53,811 nt of DNA from Saccharopolyspora phatthalungensis (GTDB taxonomy: Bacteria; Actinomycetota; Actinomycetes; Mycobacteriales; Pseudonocardiaceae). Shown here piece after piece: positions 25,782 through 36,400 of the stretch (positions within the stretch are counted from its first letter, which is position 1; each line of letters opens with the position of its first letter). The notes under the pieces are model-generated. The model was not told where the DNA came from. It searched no databases and saw nothing but the letters and a program-made list of their open reading frames with translations. The position numbers and the translations under genes are program-made. The stretch lies in assembly GCF_014203395.1 (NCBI RefSeq), contig NZ_JACHIW010000005.1, positions 1 to 53,811 on the forward strand, given 5' to 3'.

Positions 25782-28090
25782 CGGAGTTCCGGAGGCAGAA
25801 GGGGCAGGCGAATCGGAAGGATGAGGCGAAGCGGGAGCGGGCGGCGGAGTTGGAGCGGGTGTGGGCGGAGCTGCGTCGGGCTCGTGACGCAGGTGAGGTC
25901 CACATCGGTGAAACGTTGGGGAAGAAGTTCGGGAAGAGCGGTACGTGGGGATTGAAGCGGCTTGCGGATTTCCGGAGGTCGGAACTACTTGGTCCAGTTC
26001 CGGAGACGTTGGGGCGTGCGCAGGGTACGCCGACGGCGAGTCTGGATGTGGTTGAGGCGGAGCGGTCGGGGTTGGTTTCGGAGTTGGTGGGGTTGGTGGG
26101 TTCGTTGCGGGGGTTGTTGGTTGGTGCGCCGGTGGGGTATGAGCCTGGGTTGCGTGCGCGGGTGGAGGAGTGGTGGGTGCGGTTGGGGCGGGGTGAGTTG
26201 GGTGGCGCGGATGTGGGGAATTTGCGTCGGCGGGTGAGTCAGGCTGCGGCGTTGGTGGAGCGGGTGCGGGCTGATCGGTTGGGTTGGGGTGTGGGTGGCA
26301 GTGCCGTGGAGGGTCAGCCGGCCGCAAGCGTGGTTGAGGCGGGGTCGTCGGGGCTGGTTTCGGGGGTGTCCGCGGCAGGTATGGCAGGTCCGGTTGTGCA
26401 CACTTCGGAGGGAGCGGAATCATCGGAGAGCACTTGGTTGCCGGAGGAACCCTCCGGTAGTAGCGGGGCGGACGCTGGGCCGGTGGACGAGTTGATGTCG
26501 TTTGATCCGTTGGCCGCTGAATCGGTGCGGGAATTGCTGGCGTGGGCGTCTGAGCCGGCGGCTGATTCGGGGTCGTGGCCGGTTGATCCGTCGAGCGTTG
26601 ACTGGGGGACGGGGGTGGATGCGGCGGCGTGGGGCGGTGCCTTGGATGCGGAGGCGACGGGTAGCGGTGTCGGGGCAGCGGTGTCGACGGGTACGAGCGG
26701 TGGCAGCCTGGAAGGTGTTGATGTTTGGGTTGCTGAGGAAGGTGCGTCGGGCCTTGCCGGGCCGTCGGGGTCGGGCTGGTCTGAACCGGGGTTACGGGAG
26801 AGCGATGATGAGTCTGAGCCGGAGGTGTGGGAGAGCGATGATGAGTCTGAGCCGGAGGTGTGGGAGAGCGGTGGTGAGTCTGTGGCGTTGCAGCGGGAGT
26901 TTGAGGCGGCGGAGCGGGTGTTGGGGGGTTTGGATCGGGATATTGTGCGGACGTTGTTTGCTGAGGCGGATAAGGTTTTGGGGCCGCTTGCGCGGTCTGC
27001 TCGGTTCCGTTGTGTGATGGCGCATCGGTTGTTGACGCATCCGGGTGATGCGGAGGGTGTTGGGGCGTTGCGGGAGCGGTTGGTGGGTTTTTTGGTGGTT
27101 GATGCTTTTGCGGGGGAGAGTTTGCGGGTGGCGGAGCAGGCTAGTGGTGTGGTTGGCGTGGCCGAGGTGCGGAGGTTGCTGGATGAGGAGGCGCAGGCTG
27201 AGGTGCTTCGTCGTCGTTATATTGGCCGGACTTTGGGGCAGAAGTTCAATCGGAACGAGAGCTGGGGCGCTGAGCGGATTCGGGATGCCAAGGCTGGGTT
27301 GACGTCTCGGTGTCATGCGGCGGCGGCGTCGTTGCGGCGTCTTTTGGCGGTTGCGCCGCCGGAGTATCGGGCTGTGGTGAACCGGCGGATCGTGGGGTGG
27401 TTGAATATCGCGTCGGGTCTTTCGTACCGGCGTGCGGATGTGGTGGGGCTGCGGGAGCAGGCGGATGCTCAGGGTCGGGCTGATGTCGAGCTTGGGGAGT
27501 TGGTGGAGTTGGATGGTGGGGCGAGTGCGGTGTTGGAGGAGGGGCGGGGGGTGTATGGGGATGAGGCTGTGGATGGTTTGTTGGTGGAGGCGGGGGAGCG
27601 CCTTGGCAGTACTCTTGGGGAGGTTGCGGCGTTTCGGCGTGTGATGGCGCATCAGTTGCTGCGGGATCGGGATGATGTGGCGGCTATTGATGCACTGCGG
27701 ATCAGGTTGTCGCGGTTGATGGCTACGGCGTTGGGTGTGAGTGCGGGTGCGGGGCCGGTTCAGGATGGGGGTGAGTTTCTGCCGGGCTCGGGTGAGGTGG
27801 GTGGCACGACGGGTGAGGCTGGGGATTCGGATGTCGATGGTGTGGTGTCGGAGGATGAGTGGGATCGGTTGCGGGAGCGGCTGGATCGGTTGCGGGTGTC
27901 GGGCGATGACGTGGTCGGTGGTGTTCATGACCGTTCGGCTGATTCGCCTGGGCTGGATGGGTTCTCGGACGGTAATGACCCCCGGAGCCGTCTGTCCTGG
28001 CCTGGTGCAACGGCTCCGGACAAGCCGCTTGACGATGGGGCGCGACGCCGAAGTTCCTGGCCCGGTGCGGGCGATTTCAATGGAAATTAG
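25782..28090 (+). pseudogene. Giant protein A, 3' part separated by the IS (769 residues)
   Basis: This is the continuation of gene A in the same frame after removal of the IS and one CTAG. It contains the rest of the split HTH repeat, one more repeat, a SELVGLVGSLRGLL module (26050-26280), an acidic linker with a 33-bp repeat, and a distinct C-terminal region. In that region two similar segments (RFRCVMAHRLL and AFRRVMAHQLL, about 650 nt apart) flank a divergent HTH repeat (GRTLGQKFNRNESWGAERIR). No toxin or enzyme domain is recognised at the end. An open frame extends left into the IS to 24818, but that part is antisense to the transposase. Whether the fragment is translated alone is unknown. 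Confidence 0.8.
26798..26880 (+). repeat. 33-bp minisatellite, about 2.5 units
   Basis: Two identical 33-bp units (26798-26830 and 26831-26863) and a partial third encode acidic ESDDESEPEVW repeats in the C-terminal part of protein A. Confidence 0.9.
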
Positions 28091-28113
28091 CGTTGATTTC
28101 CAATGAAATCGCC
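28070..28113. terminator. Long palindrome at the end of gene A, bidirectional terminator and repeat copy 2
   Basis: Arms 28070-28087 and 28096-28113 pair over 18 bp with one mismatch, around the loop TAGCGTTG. The left arm is translated as the last residues of protein A (GDFNGN) and the TAG in the loop is its stop. The arms match the dispersed palindrome at 8805-8826. It sits between convergent genes and could terminate both. Confidence 0.75.
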
Positions 28114-28134
28114 AACCAGGCACCGCGCCGCGGG

Positions 28135-29595
28135 TTATGACTGGGTGTCGTGTACGGCGGCGTGAACGTCTTTGCGCAACTGCGCCATGTCGGATGATTT
28201 CGCGGCGAAGGGCTCGGCGGCGTCGGCGATGGCCTGCAAGCGGTCTCGCATGTGGCGCGATGAAAGCCCGTTGACCGCGGTGATCGCTTCGTGGCCGATC
28301 CGGATGCCGGTGTCGAGGTCTCCACCGCGGATATAGAGCTCGGACAGGTTCGTCAGTTGGAACGCTCGCGTTGAAGCATAGGTGAGGTTGGGGTCGTTTA
28401 CGACGGCGTCTAGTTGTTCGATTGCTGTCGGGACGAATTCGGGCTGGGTGCGGGCCAGCAGACCCATCGCGTATGCCCGGTGCGAGGCGATTTCGGCTTC
28501 GGTGACGTGGCGGTCCCAGGGCGGCACGGTGTCCGGCCGGATCGTCGCGAACGTCTCGACCTCCCTGTTCAGCGCGTCGTGGCACTGGTCAGAGTTGCCC
28601 AGCGTAGCGTGGTAGAAAGCTCGGTTGGCATAGAGATCAGCGTGTGTGCTTGCGCTCGCGTTGTGGATGCTGGTGTTCGCGACGTTAAAGCCGAGCTCGA
28701 CCAGGCGCAGTGCCGAGCGCGCTTGGCGGCTGTGGTCCTGACGTGGCCGCATGACCTGGGCCGCAGCGTCGAGCAACACTCCGATCGTCAGGTCAGTGCT
28801 CCGGGGGTGCTGTTCGGCGCGCTTCGCGCGGTTGAGGGCGAAAAGCAACAGCTGCTCGGCCTGCTCGTGTGCTCCGATGCCTCGAGATGCCCAGCCCACA
28901 ATCCACGCCAAGTCCGCGATCGCCAGGTCGACTCGTTCCCGGATCTCCTCGGTGCAGAGTGCGTCGTCGAAGGAACGGACCGCTTGTAGCTGTGCGAGGG
29001 CGGCCGAATGGATCAGTCCGCCGCCTTGTGCGTAGACGGTTTGGCGGAACCAGTCGGTCATGTTCTCGATTGCCTCGGCGTCGGCTACGCCGATGCGGCG
29101 TCGCCGGATCGAGTCGGTGTGGGCGGGCAGCATCTCACTCAGGCGGGCGATGTCGGGATGGAGTGTGGAGCTCATTGTGATCCCGAGGACGATTGAGAGG
29201 AAGTCTCTGCGTTGCACCTGGCTCACCTCCCTATTGGGGTCCAGGCTGCCAGATTCGGTGCCAAAACCCAACAGATGGGGCGGTATGCGTAGTGCGTTGG
29301 CGAGTTGTGCGATATGGAGTACGTCCCGCAGGTTCCGCTTGCCTCGTTCGACCAGCGAGATCATCTGCTGGGTGATGCCGGTGAGTTCGGCGAACCGTTG
29401 CTGGGAGAGTCCGGCGGCCTTGCGTACGGCCGGAAATACTTGGCGGAAGTCGTAATTCCGGAGGGCGTTCTGGAGTTCGGGTGTGTCGTAGAAGCCTGCC
29501 GGAACCAGTGGTTTTGTCCGGCGGCATGGGGCACATGTTGTATCGGAATTGCCTGCGCGCAAACACGAACCACATTCGGTGCAGTGACGCCGCAT
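28135..29595 (-). CDS. Zinc-ribbon XRE regulator with helical TPR-like C-terminal region
   Basis: The 486-residue product starts at ATG 29595, with GAGGAA 7 nt upstream. This start is preferred over the open frame to 30024, which has no coding-like extension. The N-terminus has CTECGSCLRAGNSDTTCAPC, a probable zinc ribbon. It is followed by an XRE HTH (RKAAGLSQQRFAELTGI, MISLVERGKRNLRD, residues about 55-100), the linker QRRDFLSIVLG, and about 320 residues of helical, TPR-like sequence (LADLAWIVGWASRG, ADLYANRAFYHATLGN, ELYIRGGDLDTGIRIG). Such actinomycete regulators couple ligand or peptide sensing to DNA binding. It is convergent with giant gene A and divergent from B, so control of B is possible but unproven. 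Confidence 0.85.
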   Translation of the reverse strand: MRRHCTECGSCLRAGNSDTTCAPCRRTKPLVPAGFYDTPELQNALRNYDFRQVFPAVRKAAGLSQQRFAELTGITQQMISLVERGKRNLRDVLHIAQLANALRIPPHLLGFGTESGSLDPNREVSQVQRRDFLSIVLGITMSSTLHPDIARLSEMLPAHTDSIRRRRIGVADAEAIENMTDWFRQTVYAQGGGLIHSAALAQLQAVRSFDDALCTEEIRERVDLAIADLAWIVGWASRGIGAHEQAEQLLLFALNRAKRAEQHPRSTDLTIGVLLDAAAQVMRPRQDHSRQARSALRLVELGFNVANTSIHNASASTHADLYANRAFYHATLGNSDQCHDALNREVETFATIRPDTVPPWDRHVTEAEIASHRAYAMGLLARTQPEFVPTAIEQLDAVVNDPNLTYASTRAFQLTNLSELYIRGGDLDTGIRIGHEAITAVNGLSSRHMRDRLQAIADAAEPFAAKSSDMAQLRKDVHAAVHDTQS

Positions 29596-30492
29596 TTGAG
29601 AGTTCCTCGCAATTTTGGGGAAAACAGGTGGATTTTGAGCGTATTGGGAAAGCGTCACACCTGTAGTGCACCCGCGCGTGTCGAGCAACAACGGCAGTCG
29701 TACCACCGCGGTTGTGGGACGACGGACACCGGAGACGTCGTACCCGTGGCCCGTCCGCGAACCGGAGGGGCGTGACTGGTGGCGGACTTCGGGAACCGGG
29801 AGCGAACTGGTGCTCGGTCCGGCCGGCCGGATGCCGGACATGTGCTCGGTCGGGTGTTGGTGGGCGGGTCCTTTGTTCGGACCTGGCCTGCGGAGTGCTT
29901 GCCGGCTCAACGGCGTCGGGCGTTGGGGCGCAGATTGGCTGGAACATTCGGGCAAGGCGCCCTTCCCGTGTTCAATACAGGTTCGTTGGACGAGGACATC
30001 GTTGTGTCTCCGGCGGGCCCGCATTGACCGGCCACCTGACCTGGGCGGAGCGGGCCGGTGACGACGTGGTCTGCGATGAGATGGCCGGGCTCTTGGTGTC
30101 GGGCGGCCCGGGCCGGTGGTCGCAATGCGCTACCGGTGTGATGTGTGCCCTTCATCGGCGAGTCCGCAAACTACCGTTGCCGCCATGCATCTATGCTCCT
30201 GCTAGATGAACCACGCGAAGGTCAAAAGGTCATGTTCCCTTGCAGTGAAAGTGGCGGTTCGATGGGGCCGGCGCGTCTTGGGTGAAGTGTTGAACGGTGC
30301 TGCTTGATGGGACACGTGGTCTTGTCGTGGGAAGGTTGATGACGCTGCTGTGCCGGGTGGCTCAAGCCATTCGGCCGTTTGCCGTTGTTTCCGCCCCGTA
30401 TTGGTGGAGTGCGGCGCTCTCAACATCACGCGGGGCCGGGGCGGCCGCCGGGTGGGTCGTGGTTTTCTTAGGTTCCGACGTTTTCTGAGTGG
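29596..30492. other. Approximately 900-bp intergenic region upstream of giant gene B
   Basis: This divergent spacer separates the XRE regulator from giant gene B. Short open frames occur in several phases, but none has a ribosome-binding site or recognisable sequence. Only the last 10-12 nt before the B start match the region before A. No hairpin or RNA gene was recognised. Confidence 0.4.
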
Positions 30493-33400
30493 GTGGTGTG
30501 GGTGTCGATTGTGGTGCCGGAGGAGGTGAGGCGGCTTTTTCAGGTGTTGACGGGTGAGGATATGACGGATGCGGATGAGGATGGGTTGTTGCGGGTGGGG
30601 GAGGTGTTGGTGGCGGGTGCGGGTGCGGTGGAGGGTTTGAGGGATGGGCTACGGGAGGTGGTGGCGCGGGTGCGGGGTGAGTTTTCGGGTAAGGCGGCGG
30701 ATCGGTTTGCGGAGAATGTGGGGGGTTTTGTGGGTGTGTTGGAGGTCTCGGGTGGGGTGTTGCGGGGGTTGGGGGTGTTTGTGCGGGATGTGGGGTGGCA
30801 GGTGAAGTATTTGAAGTTTGTGACGGTGGGTGGGTTGGTGTTGTTGTTGGGGGAGATTGCGTGGGCGGTGGCGATGGCGGGTGCGACGGGTGGGGCGTCG
30901 TTGGCGTGGTTGGCGGCGAGGGTGGCGGTGATGCGGTTTGTGTTGTCGCGGTGGTGGGGTCAGTTGTTTATGCGGTTGGCGGTGTGTGCGGGGGTGGGTG
31001 TGGGGTTGAACGTGTTGCCGGATGTGGTGGCGCAGGGTGTGTTGGTGTCGGAGGGGAAGGAGGGTTGGTCGTCGTCGTGGACGCGGGATGCGGCGGGTGT
31101 GGGGGCGATGTCGGCGGGGGTGGGGTTGCCGTTGTCGGCGTTGGGGAATGTGGTGGGCAAAACCGTGGCGCGGGTGTTGGTGGCGGGGTTGGGTGATCAG
31201 GTGGATAGGGGGTTGTTGGTGGCGGCGGCGCGGCGGGCGGTGGAGGAGCATGCGGAGTTGTATCCGGTGTCGGGGTTGGCGAGGTTTGCGGATGTGGTGG
31301 CGGAGGGGGTGGATGAGTTTGTGGGGATGTCGGTGCGGGGGTTGTGGGCGGCGCGGTTTGGTCGGGGGTTGGGGGAGTCGTTGGAGGAGGGTTTGACGGA
31401 GATGGTGGGTGAGTTGGCATATGGGGTGGCGACTGGTCAGGGTGTGCAGTTCAATCCGTTCTCGTTTACGGCGGGGGTGTCGGAGTCGGTGGCTTCGGGT
31501 GCGGGGAGGTTGGCGGGTTTGGTGTTGCGGGGTGAGTTGATTCCGCCGGGCACGCGTTACCGGGACGGGTCGACCAGTGGTAGTGAGAAGACTCCTTTAT
31601 TGCCTTCGGATTCTGAGCTGGAAACCGTTGACAGTACGGGCTTTTCGGTTTCGGGTGGTGGCGATGGTGGTTTCCGTGCTGGTGTGGTTGGGATGGAGGA
31701 CGGCAAGAGCGGGGTTGCCGGGGAAAAGGGTGGGGTACTGGATGGCGAGGGCGGGACTGCTGAAGGCAAGAGCGGGATAGCTGGAGAAGAGGGTGCGGTG
31801 CCGGGTGTCGAAGGCGGGGCGGCTGAAGGCAAGGATCGGGTACCGGGTGCTCGGGTGGTTTCGTCGTCGGCTGGTTCGGCGGGGGTGTCGCATTCGGGCG
31901 TTGTGTCAGCGGATGGTCGTTCTGGGGCCGGGCATGTCGAGGCAGCACGGCATACGAGTTCGGTCAGTGCCGGTCCGGGGGCCCCAGACGGTTCGGTTGG
32001 TGTTGGTGATGGGGCTGGAATCCCTGGGCGCAGCGGTGACTTGTCGGCGTCTGTTGCCCCCGCGACTGGTCCGGCTCCTTCCAACGAGAAACCGGACGGC
32101 CCAGGGAGTGTGGGCAGGGGCGCTTCCGGCATGGCGTCTGCCTCCGGCGCGGCTCCTACTGGTGATCTGACGCAGGGAAGCTTGGGCCCGGATTCCGGGA
32201 AGCCGTCGGATAGTCGGGACGTGACGGGTGCCCGACCGGTCCGGGGAGAGTCCACTGCGGCCGATGGGACTGCCGACGGTGGTGTCCGGTGGGCCGAGCA
32301 CGGCAAGACCGGAATCACCGAAAATTCCACGGACTTCCCGCCGACACCGCACTCCGGGGCCGTCGGAACGGATGTGCAGGTAACGAGGGGCGAAGACCGG
32401 CCCGGTACACCCCCGCCGGCGTACTCGCCCGCGAACGCCGGACAGTCCCGGCCAGGCACACCGCCACCGGCATATTCGCCTGCGGCGGCGGACATTGAGC
32501 AGGTCGGGACCGGTGCTCCGCCGCCACCGGCGCACTCGACTGAGCGTGCGGTCGGGCAGGTCGGAGCGAAGACACCGCCGGTCTGGGCTTCTGACGCCGA
32601 TCCCATCGGATATCGACCGTCTGATGTGGACAATACCGGTGCGATCACGGATGGTGGGCAACGAAATGAGCGTGCCGAAGCTACGCATGGCGCCTCCGCT
32701 GGTTCTGCTCACGCTTCTGGTCCATCGCCGGACCCCGCGCCGTCGGCTACCAGCCGGGCTCCGCACGGTCAAATGAATCCGGACGGCGTCCCGCTTGTGG
32801 GGCGGGAGCCGTCACGGGGTGAGACGAGCAGCCACGCTGTGGTTTCAGGTGCGGATGTGGCTACCGGTCCCGGCGATTCGCCCCGCCCGGGCGATCCCGT
32901 GGCGGGGGCGTTGGATTCGTTGAGGTTGCCTCCGGATTCGGTGCGAGTGCAGGTTCCTGCGGGGCTGGTGTCCGGGGGCGCGGTCGCTGAGTTCCTGCGA
33001 AGTCGGGTGCGGGGATCGGCTGGGGGGCCGGTGCTTATGGCGTCGGCAGACGTTCCGGGGTCTGGTGTGGTGGTGTCGCGGGGGCAGGCGTCGGAGGTGG
33101 CGCGGGAGTTGGGTCGTGATGTTGTCGCGTTGGTACCGGGGCGTGGTGGCCATCGGTGGATGCGGTTTGCCGCTAATGGTTCTCGTCCTCGGCCGGTGGG
33201 CGGGCTGGAGTGGACCGAGGTGCCGCAGCGGGCTGTGGAGGGCGGTGAGGGTCCAGGTGCGGGACTGTCTGCCGCTGTTCCGGGTTCGGCGGAAGCAATG
33301 CTGCGGGACCTGCCGGATGTGGAGGCTGGGCCGGTGGCGGACGTGGCTGTGCCTGGGTCGCGTGTGCGGGGGGAGGTTGTGGCGGGGTGGTCGGTGGGGG

Positions 33401-36400
33401 ATTTGCGGCGGGAGATCGAGCGGGCGCGGTTGGTGGCTGGGCCGCGTGAGTCGGCGTTGGTGCTGGTGCAGCATACCCATGATGTCACGAAATTGGCTGG
33501 CCACGAGCTGGTTTCGGTTGCCGAGGTTGTTGAGTTGGTGGCGGCGAGGCGGTTGGAGCAGGGCGTTGTTGAAGCACGGCGGTTTTCGCGGGAGTTGGCG
33601 GCTTGGCTTGGTACGGAGGGTGGCTCGCTGGGCGTGCGCGCTGGGGCGGGGTCGGATTCACCGGTGGCTGATGGTGATTCGCTGCCGGGTGCTGATGGCG
33701 TGCCGGATGGCTTAATGGCGTTTGATCCGTTGGAGTCGGGGAGTGCCTTGCTGGAGTGGCCCGAGATAGGGGGTGATGTGGGGTCGTGGTCGGTTGATCC
33801 GTTGGACGTTGGGCAGTTGTTGGGTTCTGCCTGGGATGAGGTTCCGGGCGGCGGTGTACCGGCGGAGGGTGGATCCGCTTCGGACGCGGATGTGGTTGCG
33901 GCTGACGGGTTTGGGGACGATTTGGATGGGTTGTCTTCGGTTGGTGATGTGGGTGTGTCGGTTTCGGTGGGTGAAAGTAGTGGGCGCAAGCGGGGGCGGG
34001 TCGAAGACGCGGGTGACGAGGATGCTGAGTCCGAGCGGCGTGGGCGGGCTGCGCTCTCGGCGAAGATGCCAGGGCGCAAGCAGTTGGCGAATTCGGCGGA
34101 GGTCTGGGCGGAGATGCGTCGCGCTGATGAGGCGGGTCAGCCCCACACGGGTCAGTCATTGGGAGAAGTGTTCGGCGGGAGCGCGAGATGGGGCCAAAAG
34201 CAGCTCGCGGAGTACCAGAAGAAGGAGGGGGGTGTGAGTCGGGCGGATGTGCGGCAGCGGGAGCGGGACGCGGTGTGGGCGGAGGTGCGTCGTGCTCGTG
34301 AGGCGGGTGAGCCCCACACCGGGGAGACGTTGGGCAAGGCGTTCGGAAAGAGCAAGTCGTGGGGCCGGGATCGGCTTGCGGAGTTCAAGAGAAGGGAAGG
34401 GGGTAGGTCGGCGGTTACGGAAGGTGGCCAGCCGACGGTGGAGTTGGAGGATGTGTGGGCGGAGGTGCGTCGTGCTGCTGAGGAGGGGCAGCCCCACAAC
34501 GGTACGACGTTGGCGAAAGTGTTCGGAAAGAGTGGGTCGTGGGGTAGGGATCGGCTTGCGGAGTTCAGGAGGCGGGAAGGGGGTAAATCGACGGTGGAGT
34601 TGGAGGATGTGTGGGCGGAGGTGCGTCGTGCTGCTGAGGAGGGTGAGCCCCACAACGGGACGACGTTGGCGGAGGCGTTCGGAATGGGTAGGTCGTGGGG
34701 CAGGGAGCGGCTTGCGGAGTTCAAGCGGCGGGAAGGTCGTACAGCGGATGAGGAGCTGGACGCGGTGTGGGCGGAGGTACGCCGAGCTGAAGTCGCGGGT
34801 GAGCCCCACACAGGTGCGACGTTGGGGAGCAAGTTCGGAAAGAGCGAGAGTTGGGGCGTGAAGCGGCTTGCGGAGTTCAGGGTGCGGGAAGGAGCCGAGA
34901 GCTGGGCGGATTCGGCGAAGCGGAAGCGGGAGGCGGGTTCGGCGCAGGTGTGGGCGGAGCTGCGTCGTGCTCGTGATGCGGGTGAGCCACACACAGCTAA
35001 GTCGCTGGCGGAGGCGTTCGGGAAGAGCTCGTCGTGGGGTAGCAGGTGGATTGCGAAGATGAAGAGGACGGAGCGGGACGCGGGGCAGGCTGATTCGCAG
35101 GCGGCTGTTGATGAGCCGATGGATGGCTTCTTGGCGTTTGATCCGTTGGAGTCCGGGACCGCCTTGTTGGAGTGGACTGAGCCGGCGGGTGAGGCGGAAC
35201 CTTGGTCGGCTGATCCGCTGAGCGTCGGGCGGTTCTTCGACCTTGAGTGGGATGAATTTCAGGGTGGTGAAACGGATCGGGTGTCGGCGGGCGTGTCGGG
35301 AGCGGACGCGGGTGTGGTTGCGGCGGTGTGGTCTGCGGAGGCTTCGGGAGAGGTGCCTTCGCGTCGGGATGCGGGCGGGTCGGGTTCGGTGGGTGAAAGT
35401 AGTGGGCGCAAGCGGGGGCGGGTTGAAGACGGGGGTGATGAGGATGCTGAGTCCGAGCGTCATGGGCGGGCTGCGAAGGTGGCGAAGCGGAAGCGGACCG
35501 TGGATTTTGCGGATGTGTGGGCGGAGCTGCGTCGTGCTGGCGAAGTGGGCGAGCGTCATACCGGTGCGACGTTGGGCGACAAGTTTGGAAAGAGCAAGTC
35601 GTGGGGCAAGGAGCGGCTAGCGGAGTTCAGAAGGAGAGATGGTGAGGCGGGTCGGGCGGTCGTGGCGGGAAGGCGGCCGGGGGAGGTGTGGGCGGAGCTG
35701 CGTCGGGCTGATGAGGCGGGTCGGCCGCACACAGGTCGGTCGTTGGCGGAGGCGTTCGGCAAGAGCAAGTCGTGGGGCAAAAAGCGGCTTTCGGAGTTCC
35801 GGCAGCACGAGGGGGATGTGAGCCAGGCGGACGTCGCGAAGCCGAAGCATGATGCGGATTTGGCGGATGTGCGGGCGGAGCTGCGTCGCGCTGGTGAAAA
35901 GGGTGAACCGCACACCGGTGCGACCTTAGCGGAGGTGTGGGCGGAGCTGCAGCGTGCCGATGAGGCGGGCAAGCCCCACAGCGGTACGACCTTGGCGACG
36001 GTGTTCGGAAGGGGCAAATCGTGGGGCGTCGCGAGGCTTGCGGAGTTCCGGCAGCGGGAGGGGGGTGTGGGCCGGGCGGAGTTGATGAAGCGGGAGCGGG
36101 AGACGGAACTGGAAGGGGTGTGGGCGGAGGTGCGTCGGGCCGATGAGGAGGGTCGGCCGCACACGGGTAACTCGTTGGCGGAGGCGTTCGGGAAGAGCGG
36201 CCGGTGGGGCAATAAGCGGCTTGCGGAGTTCCGGGAGCGGGAGGGCGGAGAGAGTCGGGCCGAGGCGGCCAAGCGGAAGCACGATGCGGTACTGGAGGAG
36301 GTGGGTCGGGCCGATGAGGAGGGTCAGCCGCACACAGGTCGGTCGTTGGCCGAGGTGTTCGGGAAGAGCGTGCGGTGGGGCAATACACGGCTTTCGGAGT

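Larger units (their letters stand above)
23146..25985 (+). repeat. HTH-like repeat block A6 (6 copies, split by IS)
   Basis: Four complete copies precede the insertion. The fifth is cut by the IS within RLAEFR (RL before 23944, AEFRR after 25781), and a sixth follows on the right (to 25985). The copies show HTGKSL, HSGATL and HTGESL variants. Confidence 0.85.

Noticed and set aside
29596..30024. Longer start for the XRE regulator (629 residues)
   Set aside because: The extension has no family-like sequence, while ATG 29595 has a good GAGGAA site directly followed by the zinc-ribbon N-terminus.
29666..30488. Several short open frames upstream of gene B
   Set aside because: They overlap in many phases, lack ribosome-binding sites and show no recognisable sequence.
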